IMG/VR virus record: IMGVR_UViG_3300008997_001278
Location: 1 to 49,723 of that record
From: a virus
Direction: 5' to 3' (one strand)
DNA length: 49,723 bases
Position numbers and translations under genes: made by a program. The first letter of the stretch is position 1. Each line of letters starts with the position of its first letter. The notes under the pieces are model-generated. The model made no database searches and was not told where the DNA came from. It was given only the letters and a program-made list of their open reading frames with translations. This document shows positions 6,375 to 12,975 of the stretch, one piece after another.

Positions 6375-6706
6375 GAGTTTGGGTTATGAGCGGGATTCAC
6401 GAGGGTGACATGTGGGCATCCACCCACTTAACAGAGAAAGGCGCTGTACTGGCGGCCATTGCCGATGTGCTGGAGTATTTGAACGTGAGCGATGCGGAGG
6501 GTGCCCTAGACGCTAGGAACCACTACGGGCGCTATAGCAACGAGGCAAATGGTGATCACACGGAGGCTATGCCATGGGATCCCAGCGAGCTAAGGAAGCT
6601 GAAATCGCCTGCTTTGTGGAGAATCTTTGCACAATGGTCAGAGCTTACGTGGGATAACTGCGTGGGCTATAGCGTTGAGGTCATGAAAACGACGATTGAA
6701 GCGTGA
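6371..6706 (+). CDS. Conserved phage-type hypothetical protein (111 aa)
   Basis: Begins MRVWVMSGIHEGDMWASTHL with TEKGAVLAAIADVLEYLNV next. The pattern 'WASTHLTEKGA' recurs in small proteins of many phages; no function is known to me. ATGA overlap with the previous gene, and it ends just before promoter E. Confidence 0.7.
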   Translation: MRVWVMSGIHEGDMWASTHLTEKGAVLAAIADVLEYLNVSDAEGALDARNHYGRYSNEANGDHTEAMPWDPSELRKLKSPALWRIFAQWSELTWDNCVGYSVEVMKTTIEA

Positions 6707-6716
6707 TAATCGTCCC

Positions 6717-6772
6717 TTGACACTCTCTTTACAACTTAACTATAGACAACCCCGATTAATCTGTGGTATAAT
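6717..6772 (+). promoter_or_regulatory. Tandem-element early promoter, copy E
   Basis: TTGACA 6717, TTTACA 6728, TATAGACAACCCC from 6741, TATAAT 6767-6772 (TGTGGTATAATG). It drives the 6802 gene. Confidence 0.9.
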
Positions 6773-6801
6773 GCTAGCACATTCGGAACAGGAGTAATAG
6801 A

Positions 6802-7305
6802 ATGAAAGTACGGAACGCCCTCAAGAAAGTCAAGTCCCATTTCAAAAAACAAGGTATTGACATCGTTATCAATCATCCAGAACAACACGGTTCTTACAAG
6901 TGGTCATTCGAGCATGATGGCTACGTCGGCTCGTTCTCTGTGAACGGCATGCATGGCTGGGATCCTGACGCCCTCGATGGCGAAGCTACCCTGTTTCACG
7001 TTCGCCGCGAGAACGACCACAGCGACCTGTACACAGACTACCACGCTGGCTCATTCCGCGATAACATCACACAGGTATGTGAGAGCCTTCTGTCATCGCC
7101 TCCAAAGTATCCCGTTGGATCGCTGGTGCGAGGCAGACAGAACAAGCGCGCAAAGCGTTTCAACTTCAACGGTAAGGTGGGGCTCGTAACCTCTGCGGCT
7201 GATGGCTATTGCGAAATTCAATGGGTCGGCGACACACCTAAAGTCAACGCCTACTATTATGCCGTGCAACGGTACTCTTTCCGTGACCTTGAGGTGGCAT
7301 CATGA
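6802..7305 (+). CDS. Two-domain protein: unknown N-domain plus VGDLV-like barrel
   Basis: 167 residues. Residues 1-97 (MKVRNALKKVKSHFKKQG..., FSVNGMHGW, HVRRENDHSDLYTDYHAG) form a conserved-looking phage domain. From about residue 105 the sequence KYPVGSLVRG...GKVGLVTS...CEIQWVGD...YSFRDLEV matches the VGDLV family pattern. This is direct evidence that the barrel is a portable domain. Ribosome-binding site ACAGGAGTAATAG. Overlaps the next gene by 4 nt. Confidence 0.75.
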   Translation: MKVRNALKKVKSHFKKQGIDIVINHPEQHGSYKWSFEHDGYVGSFSVNGMHGWDPDALDGEATLFHVRRENDHSDLYTDYHAGSFRDNITQVCESLLSSPPKYPVGSLVRGRQNKRAKRFNFNGKVGLVTSAADGYCEIQWVGDTPKVNAYYYAVQRYSFRDLEVAS

Positions 7306-7514
7306 AAGTAGGTGATTTGGTACAGTTTACCTCCAGCGTTGGCGATTCTGACCAAAAGAAAGTTGGTCTTGTCTTTATGATTGATGAAACCATCGATCAC
7401 GCAGACCCAGATGTTAAGTGGTGCGGCGTACGCTGGAATGATAGTCGATTATCGCCATTAGGATACACTGTAACAGCTAGCCGTTATTTGGAGGTGATTA
7501 GTGAAAGTCGGTGA
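7302..7514 (+). CDS. VGDLV-family small barrel protein (70 aa)
   Basis: MKVGDLVQFTSSVGDSDQKK, VGLVFMIDET, CGVRWNDSR, ending YLEVISESR. Start ATG 7302 lies in a variant junction (GAGGTGGCATCATGAAAGT). Its own end is a cassette junction: the 14-nt overlap with the 7501 member carries GGAGGTGATTA. Confidence 0.76.
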   Translation: MKVGDLVQFTSSVGDSDQKKVGLVFMIDETIDHADPDVKWCGVRWNDSRLSPLGYTVTASRYLEVISESR

Positions 7515-7710
7515 TTTGGTTAAATGGCGCGGTTCTGTCGCAGTCGTTGTTAGGGAGAACCGCCACTATGTCAGGGATGGCTTCGTCGTCGATGAAGACA
7601 GCCTCACCGACGGCGCGCCGCTATTGCTGCGACATTTTAGCTGGGACATCCTTAGCGGGGATCGTGTGGTTCGTATCCTGCGTAAACTCCCAGTGGCTAA
7701 TCCCTCTTGA
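7501..7710 (+). CDS. VGDLV-family small barrel protein (69 aa)
   Basis: GTG start: MKVGDLVKWRGSVAVVVREN, then FVVDEDS, a Leu-rich strand and DRVVRILRKLP. Extended Shine-Dalgarno GGAGGTGATTA lies upstream. The stop codon is inside the outer TTGACA of promoter F. Confidence 0.74.
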   Translation: MKVGDLVKWRGSVAVVVRENRHYVRDGFVVDEDSLTDGAPLLLRHFSWDILSGDRVVRILRKLPVANPS

Positions 7711-7762
7711 CACTCACTTGACAACTTAACTATAGACAACCCGAATCAAACTGTGGTATAAT
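7707..7762 (+). promoter_or_regulatory. Tandem-element early promoter, copy F
   Basis: TTGACA 7707, TTGACA 7718, TATAGACAACCC from 7731, TATAAT 7757-7762 (TGTGGTATAATG). It drives the 7794 gene. Confidence 0.9.
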
Positions 7763-7793
7763 GTGCTCACTAGTTAGAGAAGGAGACAACAGC

Positions 7794-8024
7794 ATGACAT
7801 TGACACCCTCGCGCAAAGCATCGAGTCGCACGAAGAACCGCATACGGGAACATGGGCCACACTTTGAAGTGGTTCGTGTTGACAACGCCATGTGTCTTCA
7901 CGGGCGACAGGCGGCGTTTGTAGAGGCTCCCGATGGCTGGAGGGGCTGGTTGCCTCTTGATGAGCTACAAGAGACTGTAAGGGTAACAGAGCGCACCCTG
8001 ACTAACGATCCGATTGATTGGTAA
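7794..8024 (+). CDS. Hypothetical early protein (76 aa)
   Basis: Begins MTLTPSRKASSRTKNRIREH, basic at the N-terminus, with a later beta part (FEVVRVDNAMC, AFVEAPDGWRGWLPLDEL). ATG 7794 follows AGAAGGAGACAACAGC; the in-frame ATG at 7761 is on the -10 box and is excluded. The C-terminal half looks like a small barrel (strand-Gly-Trp-strand). No known family. Confidence 0.68.
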   Translation: MTLTPSRKASSRTKNRIREHGPHFEVVRVDNAMCLHGRQAAFVEAPDGWRGWLPLDELQETVRVTERTLTNDPIDW

Positions 8025-8033
8025 GGAGAGAAA

Positions 8034-8237
8034 ATGCAAGTAGGTGATCTGGTTAGATTTTATGAAAGCACCCACCCTGAATACAACGGGATTGTTATCT
8101 GGAGAGGTAGAATGGGCTCCCCAATAGAGACTGTGAAGATCCTCATGTTTGACGGATCCACCCAACTCAGATCACCGAGCAGCATTGTGGAGATCCTATC
8201 ACCAGCGCACAAAGAGGTGATACATGAAAGCCGGTGA
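8034..8237 (+). CDS. VGDLV-family small barrel protein (67 aa)
   Basis: MQVGDLVRFYESTHPEYNG, IVIWRGRMG, TVKILMFDGSTQLR, ending KEVIHESR. Normal ribosome-binding site AAGGAGAGAAA. Its 3' end is a cassette junction in which the next start is ATG rather than GTG (GAGGTGATACATGAAAG), so the ending reads VIHESR. Confidence 0.75.
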   Translation: MQVGDLVRFYESTHPEYNGIVIWRGRMGSPIETVKILMFDGSTQLRSPSSIVEILSPAHKEVIHESR

Positions 8238-8418
8238 TTTGGTAAAATGGAGAAGCAAGACAAACCCAAACTATTACGGGGAATACCGCGAGGCTGTTGG
8301 GGTTATTGTGAAAGTGTATCACATGGCTGATAAAACTATCGTCACTGACATCTTGATGGATGGTAAAATAACCCGCTGGAGCAAAGCAAACTTTGAGGTG
8401 ATCAGTGAAAGTCGGTGA
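8224..8418 (+). CDS. VGDLV-family small barrel protein (64 aa)
   Basis: MKAGDLVKWRSKTNPNYYG, AVGVIVKVYHMADK, DILMDGKITRW, ending FEVISESR. Middle gene of the stack 8034-8224-8405, with 14-nt overlaps on both sides. The GDGK-like turn before the last strand is typical of the family. Confidence 0.76.
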   Translation: MKAGDLVKWRSKTNPNYYGEYREAVGVIVKVYHMADKTIVTDILMDGKITRWSKANFEVISESR

Positions 8419-8707
8419 TTTGGTCGCGCTCTCGTCTTATGCGGAGGGATTGATAGACCTTAAAGTGTATAGCTCCTTCTGGCGCGCCGAATACTTCAAC
8501 AAGAAGCCACTGATGGGTATCATTGTGGAAGAGGTAAACTGGATCTGGATTGCCAAGCCATCACAGCAGCCCTTCCGTGTTCGCTGGCTCAATGAGCCTG
8601 ACCCAAGGCTGATCCCCAATGGGCGCGGAGGGAGACACAGAGAGAACTACTTCACGCGCAAGGATCTGAAGCTAGTGAGAGCCCCCAAGAAGAAAAAGAC
8701 CCCTTGA
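8405..8707 (+). CDS. VGDLV-family small barrel protein (long form)
   Basis: 100 residues from GTG 8405: MKVGDLVALSSYAEGLID, then a 30-residue insert, MGIIVEEVNWIW, FRVRWLNEPDP, and NYFTRKDLKLVRAP plus a Lys/Pro tail. It shares the LSS start, the insert and the FTRxDLKxV end with the 2513 member. The stop is inside the TTGACA of promoter G. Confidence 0.76.
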   Translation: MKVGDLVALSSYAEGLIDLKVYSSFWRAEYFNKKPLMGIIVEEVNWIWIAKPSQQPFRVRWLNEPDPRLIPNGRGGRHRENYFTRKDLKLVRAPKKKKTP

Positions 8708-8759
8708 CATTCACTTGACAACTTAGCTATAGACAACCCTACTTATTTTGTGGTATAAT
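8704..8759 (+). promoter_or_regulatory. Tandem-element early promoter, copy G
   Basis: TTGACA 8704, TTGACA 8715, TATAGACAACCC from 8728, TATAAT 8754-8759 (TGTGGTATAATA). It drives the AAA+ ATPase gene. The transcript start region contains CGTATTCA, shared with copies H and I. Confidence 0.9.
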
Positions 8760-8808
8760 ACTCTCGTATTCACAAAGAACCACACACCCAATCCAAGGAT
8801 AACATCAC

Positions 8809-9894
8809 ATGTCAGTCGATTTTAAAACATTCCTCTCCATTGCTCCTCACATTCTCGACCAGAAACTCCCCGTGTTAGTTCGCGGGCGTCACGGTGTCGG
8901 TAAATCTGAGGTGGTCTATCAGATTGCCGCAACGCGCAATCTTCCTATCGTTGAACGCCGCGCCTCACAAATGACCGAGGGCGATCTTCTCGGCTTGCCA
9001 GATACGTGCGATACCGCTATCAGTGGTCGTAAGGCTACCACGTGGAACGCTCCAGATTGGCTTGTAACCGCTTGCGAGCAACCTGTTCTCCTGTTCCTCG
9101 ATGAAGTAGACCGCGCGACCTTAGAAGTCCGTCAAGGGCTCTTCGAGCTTACTGACAGCCGCAAGATCAACGGGTGGAAACTTCACCCTGAGACTCTCAT
9201 TGTTGCAGCCGTTAACGGTGGCGAGCACGGCGCGCAATACCAAGTTGGCGAGATGGATCCCGCCGAGCTTGACCGCTGGACTGTGTTTGATGTCGAGCCT
9301 TCTGTTGAAGACTGGCTTGGTTGGGCGAAGGATAACGTCGATGAGGTTCTCTGGGACTTCATTAACCACAACCGCGTCCACTTGGAGCATGCTGGTGAGT
9401 TCGAGCCTAACAAGGTTTACCCTTCACGCCGTAGCTGGAAGCGTTTCAATGACGTTGCAGTCCCTACGGGAGCCTTCACACAAGATGGTCAGAATGGTGA
9501 GCTTCTCTATAACCTCGCGACTGCGTTTGTTGGCTTCGAGGGCGCTGTAGCTCTCAAGGACTTCGTTGAACGCTACGAGTGGCAGGTGTCGGTTGAGGAT
9601 CTCCTTGACGATGGTGACTTTGCGCGCACTGAAAACTGGGGTATTAACGACCACTGCGCTATGATCGAGAAGATTGAGGCATGCGGACGCTTGTCTGAAG
9701 AGCTTACAGAGACTCAGGTTAGGAACGTAGCCACTTATTTCTGTAGCTTGCCATCTGAGGCGGCTATGAAGCTCTGGGCTGTGCTTGGAGAGGCTGACTG
9801 CATCGAGAACGTCATCGCGATTCACAAGGCAGAGTCAGCCAGTGGTCGCTCTGTGAGTGATGCGCTTGTCGAGATCCTTGAGGGGCAAGGATAA
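8809..9894 (+). CDS. MoxR-type AAA+ ATPase
   Basis: 361 residues. Walker A is GRHGVGKSE (about residues 26-34) and Walker B is LLFLDEVDRA (about 94-103). A sensor region follows (LIVAAVNGG) with the GEMDPAELDRW arginine-finger area. Length and order fit MoxR-family ATPases, which act with VWA-domain partners to remodel or activate protein complexes. The HExxH/VWA gene at 10193 is the obvious partner. Start ATG 8809 has AAGGATAACATCAC upstream. Targets are unknown. Confidence 0.88.
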   Translation: MSVDFKTFLSIAPHILDQKLPVLVRGRHGVGKSEVVYQIAATRNLPIVERRASQMTEGDLLGLPDTCDTAISGRKATTWNAPDWLVTACEQPVLLFLDEVDRATLEVRQGLFELTDSRKINGWKLHPETLIVAAVNGGEHGAQYQVGEMDPAELDRWTVFDVEPSVEDWLGWAKDNVDEVLWDFINHNRVHLEHAGEFEPNKVYPSRRSWKRFNDVAVPTGAFTQDGQNGELLYNLATAFVGFEGAVALKDFVERYEWQVSVEDLLDDGDFARTENWGINDHCAMIEKIEACGRLSEELTETQVRNVATYFCSLPSEAAMKLWAVLGEADCIENVIAIHKAESASGRSVSDALVEILEGQG

Positions 9895-9898
9895 GCCC

Positions 9899-10108
9899 GT
9901 GAGAGATCTAAGGGCTGGCGACCTCCTGATCAGGCATGGCGATAATCGCCCTGTGCTGGTCGCCGAGGTTCTGGTGAGCCGCAGACCCAAGTACGGCAAT
10001 ACGGTCGAATACAGGAAGGTCTACAGGCTCCTAGACGGTGCCAGCGATACCTCACGGTGGATCAAAGATACTGAGATCGCCGTAAAGTACAGACTCCCCA
10101 CTCCTTGA
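9899..10108 (+). CDS. VGDLV-family small barrel protein (variant RAGDLL)
   Basis: 69 residues from GTG 9899: MRDLRAGDLLIRHGDNRP, VLVAEVLVSRRPKYG, KVYRLLDGASDTSRW, ending AVKYRLPTP. Ribosome-binding site CAAGGATAAGCCC overlaps the end of the ATPase gene. An in-frame ATG at 9857 lies inside the ATPase gene and has no site. Stop lies in the TTGACA of promoter H. It sits between the ATPase and its presumed VWA partner. Confidence 0.7.
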   Translation: MRDLRAGDLLIRHGDNRPVLVAEVLVSRRPKYGNTVEYRKVYRLLDGASDTSRWIKDTEIAVKYRLPTP

Positions 10109-10160
10109 CATTCACTTGACAACTTAACTATAGACAACCACACGATTTGTGTGGTATAAT
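10105..10160 (+). promoter_or_regulatory. Tandem-element early promoter, copy H
   Basis: TTGACA 10105, TTGACA 10116, TATAGACAACCA from 10129, TATAAT 10155-10160 (TGTGGTATAATA). It drives the HExxH/VWA gene. Confidence 0.9.
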
Positions 10161-10192
10161 ACCTTCGTATTCAGCACTTAGGAGCCCTCAAC

Positions 10193-11434
10193 ATGACCGA
10201 CTCACCCAAAAAGACATATGACCTTAACGCCGACGTAGCGCGTCTTCTTATGCGTGAGCCGTTCTTCGCCTCTCTTTCGAGGAGGATCGACAAGACACGA
10301 ACGACCACGATCCCAACGGCAGGTGTGAGGATCAATAAGGAGCGCGCACAATTCGAGCTTCTCTATAACCCTGAGTTTATGGGTGCGTTGAAAGACGAGC
10401 ACAAGCTGGGTGTCCTTAAGCACGAGTTCTATCACATTATCTTCGAGCATGTAACTGGTCGTGCGCCGTCTGGTGGGATGAAGAAGATCGACAACATCGC
10501 GATGGATCTCGCGATCAACGGTCTACCAGACATGCGTAACATTCTACCACGTGAAGGCGATGAAGGCCCACTTGTAGATGGTCAGCCTATGCTAGCATGC
10601 ATCCCTGAGATGAAACCATTCGAGGATCTCCCTTGCGAGAAGTCATACGAGTGGTATCTTGCAGCGTTGAGAGATAGACAACCAGAGGAAGAAGAGGGTG
10701 AAGGCGGCGAAGGCGGTGAAGGCGGCGACGGACTGCCTCGCGAGTTTGATGATCACAGTGCCTTCGGCGAGGGTGATGGATCTGACGCAAGTAATGAGAT
10801 CGCCAAGGAGCGTCTCAAGAAAGCCGTTAAAGAAGCGGCTGAAGAAGCGATGAAGGCAAACAACTGGGGCACAGTATCGGCTGGAACGCGCCAAGACATC
10901 ATTGAGCGCATCACTCCAAAGGTTGACTGGAAGAAGGTGCTTCGCTACTTCGTGAAGACCACGCAACGCTCCGACAAGACCTCTACCCCTCGGAAGCTCA
11001 ACAGACGTTTCCCTCGCGTCCACAGTGGCAAGAGAGTTCGTCGTCATGCCCGCATCGCGATTAGCATCGACCAATCTGGCTCTGTTGATGACAAGATGCT
11101 CGCCGCGTTCTTCTCGGAACTTAACAAGCTGGCGAAGATCGCAGAGTTCACTGTCGTGCCTTTTGATACGCGAGTTGCCGAGGACAAGGTATATGTTTGG
11201 AAGAAGGGCAGAGCCCACAAGACCGAACGTGTCCTAACAGGTGGAACGTGCTTTGACGCACCGACCAAGTATGTCAATGAACAGAACTTCGACGGTCACA
11301 TCATCCTGACCGACTTGATGGCTCCTAAGCCCATCAGAAGCAACTGTCAGCGCATGTGGATGACCACTAAGCACTACGCAGCTAACCCATACTTCCAGAC
11401 CAATGAGCGAGTAATCGCCATTGACTGCGACTAG
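10193..11434 (+). CDS. HExxH + VWA-like protein (DUF2201 type), MoxR partner
   Basis: 413 residues. The N-terminal domain has LKHEFYHIIFEHV with HExxH at residues 77-81, followed by the DLAINGLP segment typical of the DUF2201 N-terminal putative metallopeptidase domain. A Glu/Gly-rich linker lies around 165-180. The C-terminal VWA-like domain has the metal-site motif IDQSGS near residues 292-298 and a later GGTCFD loop. Proteins of this kind are encoded beside MoxR ATPases. Whether the HExxH is catalytic is not known. Ribosome-binding site TTAGGAGCCCTCAAC. Confidence 0.85.
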   Translation: MTDSPKKTYDLNADVARLLMREPFFASLSRRIDKTRTTTIPTAGVRINKERAQFELLYNPEFMGALKDEHKLGVLKHEFYHIIFEHVTGRAPSGGMKKIDNIAMDLAINGLPDMRNILPREGDEGPLVDGQPMLACIPEMKPFEDLPCEKSYEWYLAALRDRQPEEEEGEGGEGGEGGDGLPREFDDHSAFGEGDGSDASNEIAKERLKKAVKEAAEEAMKANNWGTVSAGTRQDIIERITPKVDWKKVLRYFVKTTQRSDKTSTPRKLNRRFPRVHSGKRVRRHARIAISIDQSGSVDDKMLAAFFSELNKLAKIAEFTVVPFDTRVAEDKVYVWKKGRAHKTERVLTGGTCFDAPTKYVNEQNFDGHIILTDLMAPKPIRSNCQRMWMTTKHYAANPYFQTNERVIAIDCD

Positions 11435-11452
11435 CCCCACAGGAGCATCACA

Positions 11453-11485
11453 ATGCCCCAACCTATGAAGTTAACAGTCACTTGA
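11453..11485 (+). CDS. 10-codon micro-ORF in a promoter leader
   Basis: ATG 11453 to TGA 11483 encodes MPQPMKLTVT, behind a good site (ACAGGAGCATCACA). It ends inside the second TTGACA of promoter I. It is probably a remnant of a gene cut short by the promoter, or a coupling ORF. Listed because the site is strong. Confidence 0.2.
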   Translation: MPQPMKLTVT

Positions 11486-11526
11486 CAACTTAACTATAGA
11501 CAGTCGTGCTGATCTTGTGGTATAAT
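11471..11526 (+). promoter_or_regulatory. Tandem-element early promoter, copy I
   Basis: TTAACA 11471, TTGACA 11482, TATAGACAGTC from 11495, TATAAT 11521-11526 (TTGTGGTATAATA). It drives the 11559 gene and, by position, the run of genes to 14.6 kb. Confidence 0.88.
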
Positions 11527-11558
11527 ACCCTTGTATTCAGCAATAAGGAACCCGATAC

Positions 11559-12449
11559 ATGACACAACGAATCTCTTGGAAAGCCCGCTTCTCTTCTCTT
11601 CTCGCAGGGGAAGGCTTAAGCTCTTACGACCGCAACGTGATCGAAGACATGAAACGCGGCTATGATCGCCGTGGATCTGGCTACATGAGCCCAGCCCGCA
11701 AACGCTATTTCCTTGGCATCGAAGAGCGCGCCGCAGCAACGACCCTCGCGATGGAGCAGAGAGCAGCACAGGGCAAGTCTGACCTCGCAATCCGCCTTGA
11801 GAACGTGCAGGGCTACATCACCGACGATTCCTCATGGGCCGCTGGGTTCGTTGAGAGCCTGATTGAACAGGAGCGCCAACGTGGAAGCCTGTCATCCAAG
11901 CAGATGACAACACTGTCCAAGATCGAGAGCGAGAACAACGCAGACACCGTTAAAGCGGAACGCGATTGGTTCGCCCGTTTCGCTACAAGCCAAGAGCTAC
12001 AGCTTCAGTGGCACCGCGCGATGGTCTATTACAGAGCAAACAGCCCCTACCATGCTGGACATGTCCAGAACTGGTTTAACTTTGGAGAGCTACCTGCTGG
12101 TCGCGTAGGCACAGAGATTGCGCCGATTGACGCGCCATCACACAAGGCGTTCAATAAGGTCATCGCCAACAACTACATTCAGAAGGTGCTGGCTGGCTAT
12201 ACAGCGCCCCCTGCGTTCGAGGCTGGGGCGATGGTAGCATTGCGCGCATCGGCTAACTTCACTGCTCAGAACAAGACAGCAGGTCGCCCTTGCATCGTCA
12301 TGACTAACGAGCTTGACATCATCACAGCGAGCAAGGGCAACCGTCGCTATCGCTTGTTGCCTGTTGGCTCAACGCAGACCTTCGAGATCCAAGAGAAGCA
12401 CATTAAAAACTTCAAGCTACCTAAGAACAAGAGAAAGAAGAGGGCATAA
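11559..12449 (+). CDS. Hypothetical protein next to the MoxR/VWA pair (296 aa)
   Basis: Begins MTQRISWKARFSSLLAGEGLS. The first ~200 residues are mostly helical (repeated RAAA, QERQRGSLSSKQMTTLSKIE, WFARFATSQELQLQWHRAM). From about residue 215 the pattern AGAMVALRAS...PCIVMTNE...YRLLPVGSTQTFEIQEKHIKNF is beta-rich and resembles the small barrel family, followed by a very basic Lys/Arg tail. It carries the same promoter as the ATPase and VWA genes, suggesting a three-gene module. No known family. Confidence 0.72.
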   Translation: MTQRISWKARFSSLLAGEGLSSYDRNVIEDMKRGYDRRGSGYMSPARKRYFLGIEERAAATTLAMEQRAAQGKSDLAIRLENVQGYITDDSSWAAGFVESLIEQERQRGSLSSKQMTTLSKIESENNADTVKAERDWFARFATSQELQLQWHRAMVYYRANSPYHAGHVQNWFNFGELPAGRVGTEIAPIDAPSHKAFNKVIANNYIQKVLAGYTAPPAFEAGAMVALRASANFTAQNKTAGRPCIVMTNELDIITASKGNRRYRLLPVGSTQTFEIQEKHIKNFKLPKNKRKKRA

Positions 12450-12450
12450 A

Positions 12451-12729
12451 ATGGGTGAGTTGGTCGATATGGTAGAGATTAGGCGACAGATTGCTGAAGT
12501 TAAGAGAGCAAAGCGCCTGTCCGAGATCGAAGCCGAAAAGAAAGAGCTTAAGATCAATCTACAGGCGATCTATGGTCGCCTCTCTCAGCTTGAACACTCC
12601 GAGGGGTGGCTGCGTAGAGCTTCAGAAGCAGAACAGTCAGACACCGAGGAGGATGAAGAGATTAATCATCGACAAAGCTGGTGGTCACGACTGTTGAAGT
12701 GGCTCGGAGTCCGCGATGGGCAGCTATAA
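12451..12729 (+). CDS. Coiled-coil protein with amphipathic C-terminus (92 aa)
   Basis: Begins MGELVDMVEIRRQIAEVK with a Lys/Glu coiled coil to about residue 55, an acidic patch and a Trp-rich end (WWSRLLKWLGV) that could bind membrane. ATG 12451 follows AGAGGGCATAAA; the longer frame from 12313 lies inside the preceding gene and is not used. It overlaps the next start by 14 nt. Confidence 0.62.
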   Translation: MGELVDMVEIRRQIAEVKRAKRLSEIEAEKKELKINLQAIYGRLSQLEHSEGWLRRASEAEQSDTEEDEEINHRQSWWSRLLKWLGVRDGQL

Positions 12730-12940
12730 CCTGCGCGCTGGTATGCTGGTGAGGATCAAGGAAGGAACCCACGACGCAGCACTCCCAGAGAGCCGCGTGG
12801 GGCTGCTTATGGCTCGGCATGAGGACTTGGCTCACTACACCGACCGCGCACCAATAGAGACGAATGTGTGGCGGGTGCAGTTTGTCAACGGTAAAACCTT
12901 GATGTTCCACGCCATGTACATCGAAGTGATCAATTCTTGA
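12716..12940 (+). CDS. VGDLV-family small barrel protein (variant RAGMLV)
   Basis: 74 residues: MGSYNLRAGMLVRIKEG, VGLLMARHED, WRVQFVNGKTLMF, ending YIEVINS. The nucleotide end GAAGTGATCA is a decayed copy of the junction cassette, although no family gene now follows. That suggests a lost or displaced downstream copy. Confidence 0.68.
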   Translation: MGSYNLRAGMLVRIKEGTHDAALPESRVGLLMARHEDLAHYTDRAPIETNVWRVQFVNGKTLMFHAMYIEVINS

Positions 12941-12975
12941 GAACAGAGTAATTAATAATAGAGGAGAAGAATAAA

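Noticed and set aside
10643-11218. 191-codon frame on the minus strand inside the VWA gene
   Set aside because: Antisense shadow of a well-supported coding gene; no promoter, site or motif. The same holds for all other long minus-strand frames.
12313-12450. N-terminal extension of the coiled-coil gene
   Set aside because: This part is a shadow frame of the 11559 gene; ATG 12451 has a proper site.
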